Origin: an uncultured Saprospiraceae bacterium
GTDB lineage: Bacteria > Bacteroidota > Bacteroidia > Chitinophagales > Saprospiraceae
Assembly: GCA_937921525.1 (NCBI GenBank)
Contig: CAKZUM010000208.1
Coordinates: 1 to 5,942, forward strand
Direction of reading: 5' to 3'
Length of the DNA: 5,942 nt
In this document: positions 4,076 to 5,942 of the stretch, one piece after another
How positions within the stretch are numbered: position 1 is the stretch's first letter
How the letters are laid out: each line of letters starts with the position of its first letter
Position numbers and translations under genes: made by a program
Notes under the pieces: generated by a model
The model's database searches: none
What the model was told of the DNA's origin: nothing
What the model saw: the letters and a program-made list of their open reading frames with translations, nothing else

Positions 4076-5942
4076 ATGAGAATTGTATATACTTTAGTTT
4101 GCTGCTTATTAGTCAGTAGTATATTATTTGGACAAAATTCAAAAATCATCACACCAGATGATTTTTTTATGGAGCCAATGGGTTCCCATTTTTATCCACA
4201 CCATAGAATTGTAGACTACTTTGAAGCGACCGCTGAGGTTAGTCCTAATGTGCAATTGATAGAATATGGTCGAACAAATGAAATGCGTCCACTAGTCTTA
4301 GCGTTTATATCTTCTGAAGATAATATTAAGAATTTAGAAGCCATTCGATTGAGTAATTTAAAACGAACAGGACTCTATACGGGTGAGGTACCTGCTATAG
4401 GAGAAAAGGCAATTGTATGGCTAAGTTATGGCGTGCATGGTAACGAAGCAAGCAGTCAAAATGCAGCTGTTAAAACGATGCACGAATTATTGATCTCTGA
4501 TAATCCATCGGTAAAAGAATGGTTAGACAATACCGTTATTATTATGGACCCTGCGGTTAATCCTGATGGATATAATCGATATGCGAATTGGGTGCGTCAG
4601 GCTTCTAATACAATTCTTAATGCTGACCCTATTGCAAGAGAGCATCAAGAACCTTGGCCTGGAGGTCGGGTGAATCATTACTTATTTGATTTGAATAGAG
4701 ATTGGGCTTGGTGTACACAGGTAGAGAGTCAGCAGCGTATTGTGCAATACAGAAAATGGTTGCCTCATGTACATGTAGATTTTCATGAGCAAGGGTACGA
4801 GAGTCCTTATTATTTTGCTCCTGCGGCGAAACCCTATCATGCTTATATTAGCAAATGGCAGAGAGATTTCCAAACGACTGTTGGAAAGAATAATGCTTCT
4901 TATTTTGATAAAGAAGGATGGTTATATTTTACTAAAGAAGTCTTCGATTTATTATACCCAAGTTATGGCGATACCTATCCTATTTTTAGTGGTTCTATCG
5001 GAATGACTTATGAGCAAGCGGGGCATGGTCGAGCAGGAAAAGGGATACAATTAGAAAATGGAGATACCTTGAAACTGATTGATCGAATCAATCATCATAC
5101 GACAACAGGTTTATCTACTATCGAAGTAAGTTCTAAAAATAAAGAACAACTTATTGAAAATTTTACCAGCTTTTTTCAAGACGCTAAATCCTCTCCTAAA
5201 GGAGAGTATACCAGTTTTATTATTAGTGGAGACAATGGAATAGATAAAATAAAATCGCTCGCTGATTTTTTAAAAATGCACGGAATTGAGTACGGTCGAA
5301 GTACAGGAGGCAGACAAATAAAAGCATTTAATTATCGGACAGGAAAAGAGGAAAGTGTGCAATTAAAAGACAACGATTTAATTATTAGTGCGCACCAACC
5401 GATGTCCGTATTGACACAAGTATTATTTGAACCTTCTCCTAGTTTACAGGATTCTGTTACCTATGATATTACGGCATGGGCATTGCCTTATGCTAGAGGA
5501 CTAAAAGCGTATGCTTCCAAATCAAGAATAAAACCTAACGCTACTTATGACTTTGCGAACCCTATGATGCCACAGGTTATTGAGGAGCGACCTTATAGTT
5601 ATATCTTTAAGTGGAATAGCTTAGAAGACGCTGCATTCCTTTCTGCCTTACTTCAAAATAAGGTTAAGGTTCGATACGCTCAAAAATCTTTTACTACCGC
5701 TAGTAGTACTTTCCCTCCTGGTAGTTTGGTGATTACTAGAGCAGATAATAAGCACTTAAAATCGACACTCGATGAAGTGATTCAATCTACTGCCTTTCAA
5801 TACAATAGAACTTTAAATACAACAACGACTGGATTTATGAATGCTGGTCCAGACTTTGGTTCTGGCAATATTGATTTGATTACAAAGCCTGAAATATTAG
5901 CGGTATACGGAGATGGTGTAAGAAGTAATTCTTATGGTCAAG
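4076..5942 (+). CDS. Secreted M14-family zinc carboxypeptidase-like protein (3' partial)
   Basis: This is a predicted exported metallopeptidase that would cleave C-terminal residues from peptides or a related amide substrate. The frame is open from the ATG at 4076 to the window end: 622 residues with no stop. Residues 1-20 look like a signal peptide: Arg2, a hydrophobic core, and a likely cut near LFGQ-NSK. The M14 domain spans about residues 36-345. Visible active-site elements are the zinc motif HGNE (His121, Glu124), NPDGYNRYANW (162-172), LNRDW (Asn207, Arg208, the substrate-carboxylate contact), the third zinc ligand His237 in DFHEQG, and catalytic Glu313 in TYEQAGHG. So it should be active. 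The remainder resembles the long C-terminal region of Bacteroidota M14 proteins; ILAVYGDGVRSNSYGQ at the window edge looks like the start of their type-1 glutamine-amidotransferase-like domain (tentative). No Shine-Dalgarno motif precedes the start. A link to the transporter is not evident. Confidence 0.92.
   Translation, partial: MRIVYTLVCCLLVSSILFGQNSKIITPDDFFMEPMGSHFYPHHRIVDYFEATAEVSPNVQLIEYGRTNEMRPLVLAFISSEDNIKNLEAIRLSNLKRTGLYTGEVPAIGEKAIVWLSYGVHGNEASSQNAAVKTMHELLISDNPSVKEWLDNTVIIMDPAVNPDGYNRYANWVRQASNTILNADPIAREHQEPWPGGRVNHYLFDLNRDWAWCTQVESQQRIVQYRKWLPHVHVDFHEQGYESPYYFAPAAKPYHAYISKWQRDFQTTVGKNNASYFDKEGWLYFTKEVFDLLYPSYGDTYPIFSGSIGMTYEQAGHGRAGKGIQLENGDTLKLIDRINHHTTTGLSTIEVSSKNKEQLIENFTSFFQDAKSSPKGEYTSFIISGDNGIDKIKSLADFLKMHGIEYGRSTGGRQIKAFNYRTGKEESVQLKDNDLIISAHQPMSVLTQVLFEPSPSLQDSVTYDITAWALPYARGLKAYASKSRIKPNATYDFANPMMPQVIEERPYSYIFKWNSLEDAAFLSALLQNKVKVRYAQKSFTTASSTFPPGSLVITRADNKHLKSTLDEVIQSTAFQYNRTLNTTTTGFMNAGPDFGSGNIDLITKPEILAVYGDGVRSNSYGQ

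Noticed and set aside
4785..5006. 73-codon plus-strand open frame within the peptidase gene
   Set aside because: It is out of frame with a clear M14 protein and is unrelated to any family I recognise; a shadow frame.

Overview
The window looks like chromosomal DNA of a Bacteroidota bacterium, possibly Saprospiria-like; the lineage is an inference. The supporting points are AT-rich sequence, no recognisable Shine-Dalgarno motif before any of the three visible start codons, a short signal peptide ending in LFGQ, and a large secreted M14 peptidase of a type often seen in that phylum. All genes lie on the plus strand.

Bases 1-3727 hold a three-gene ABC importer of the ribose/galactose (CUT2, RbsABC-like) class: the periplasmic sugar-binding protein (1-938, its 5' end outside the window), a two-domain ATPase (1155-2663) and a polytopic permease (2762-3727). 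The binding protein would hand its ligand to a permease dimer driven by the fused ATPase. The pocket differs from E. coli RbsB at several ligand-contact positions, so the cargo is probably not ribose. No catabolic gene is visible to name it.

Bases 4076-5942 hold the first 622 codons of a secreted M14 zinc carboxypeptidase-like protein with all metal and catalytic residues. Its 3' end lies beyond the window. It is separated from the transporter by 348 bases of non-coding DNA and is probably an independent transcription unit.

The most distinctive feature is the non-coding DNA. Each of the three gaps carries a long inverted repeat of different sequence: a 30-bp perfect stem nested in shorter outer arms (983-1108), a 13-bp stem with one wobble pair (2675-2727), and a 21-bp perfect stem whose arms are themselves palindromic (core 3879-3941). 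A further 10-bp dyad (4024-4061) sits just ahead of the peptidase start codon. None has a clear T-tract on its 3' side, so they look more like dispersed palindromic elements or mRNA-stability/attenuation hairpins than classical terminators. I found no RNA gene, CRISPR array, insertion sequence or clear novel enzymatic system.
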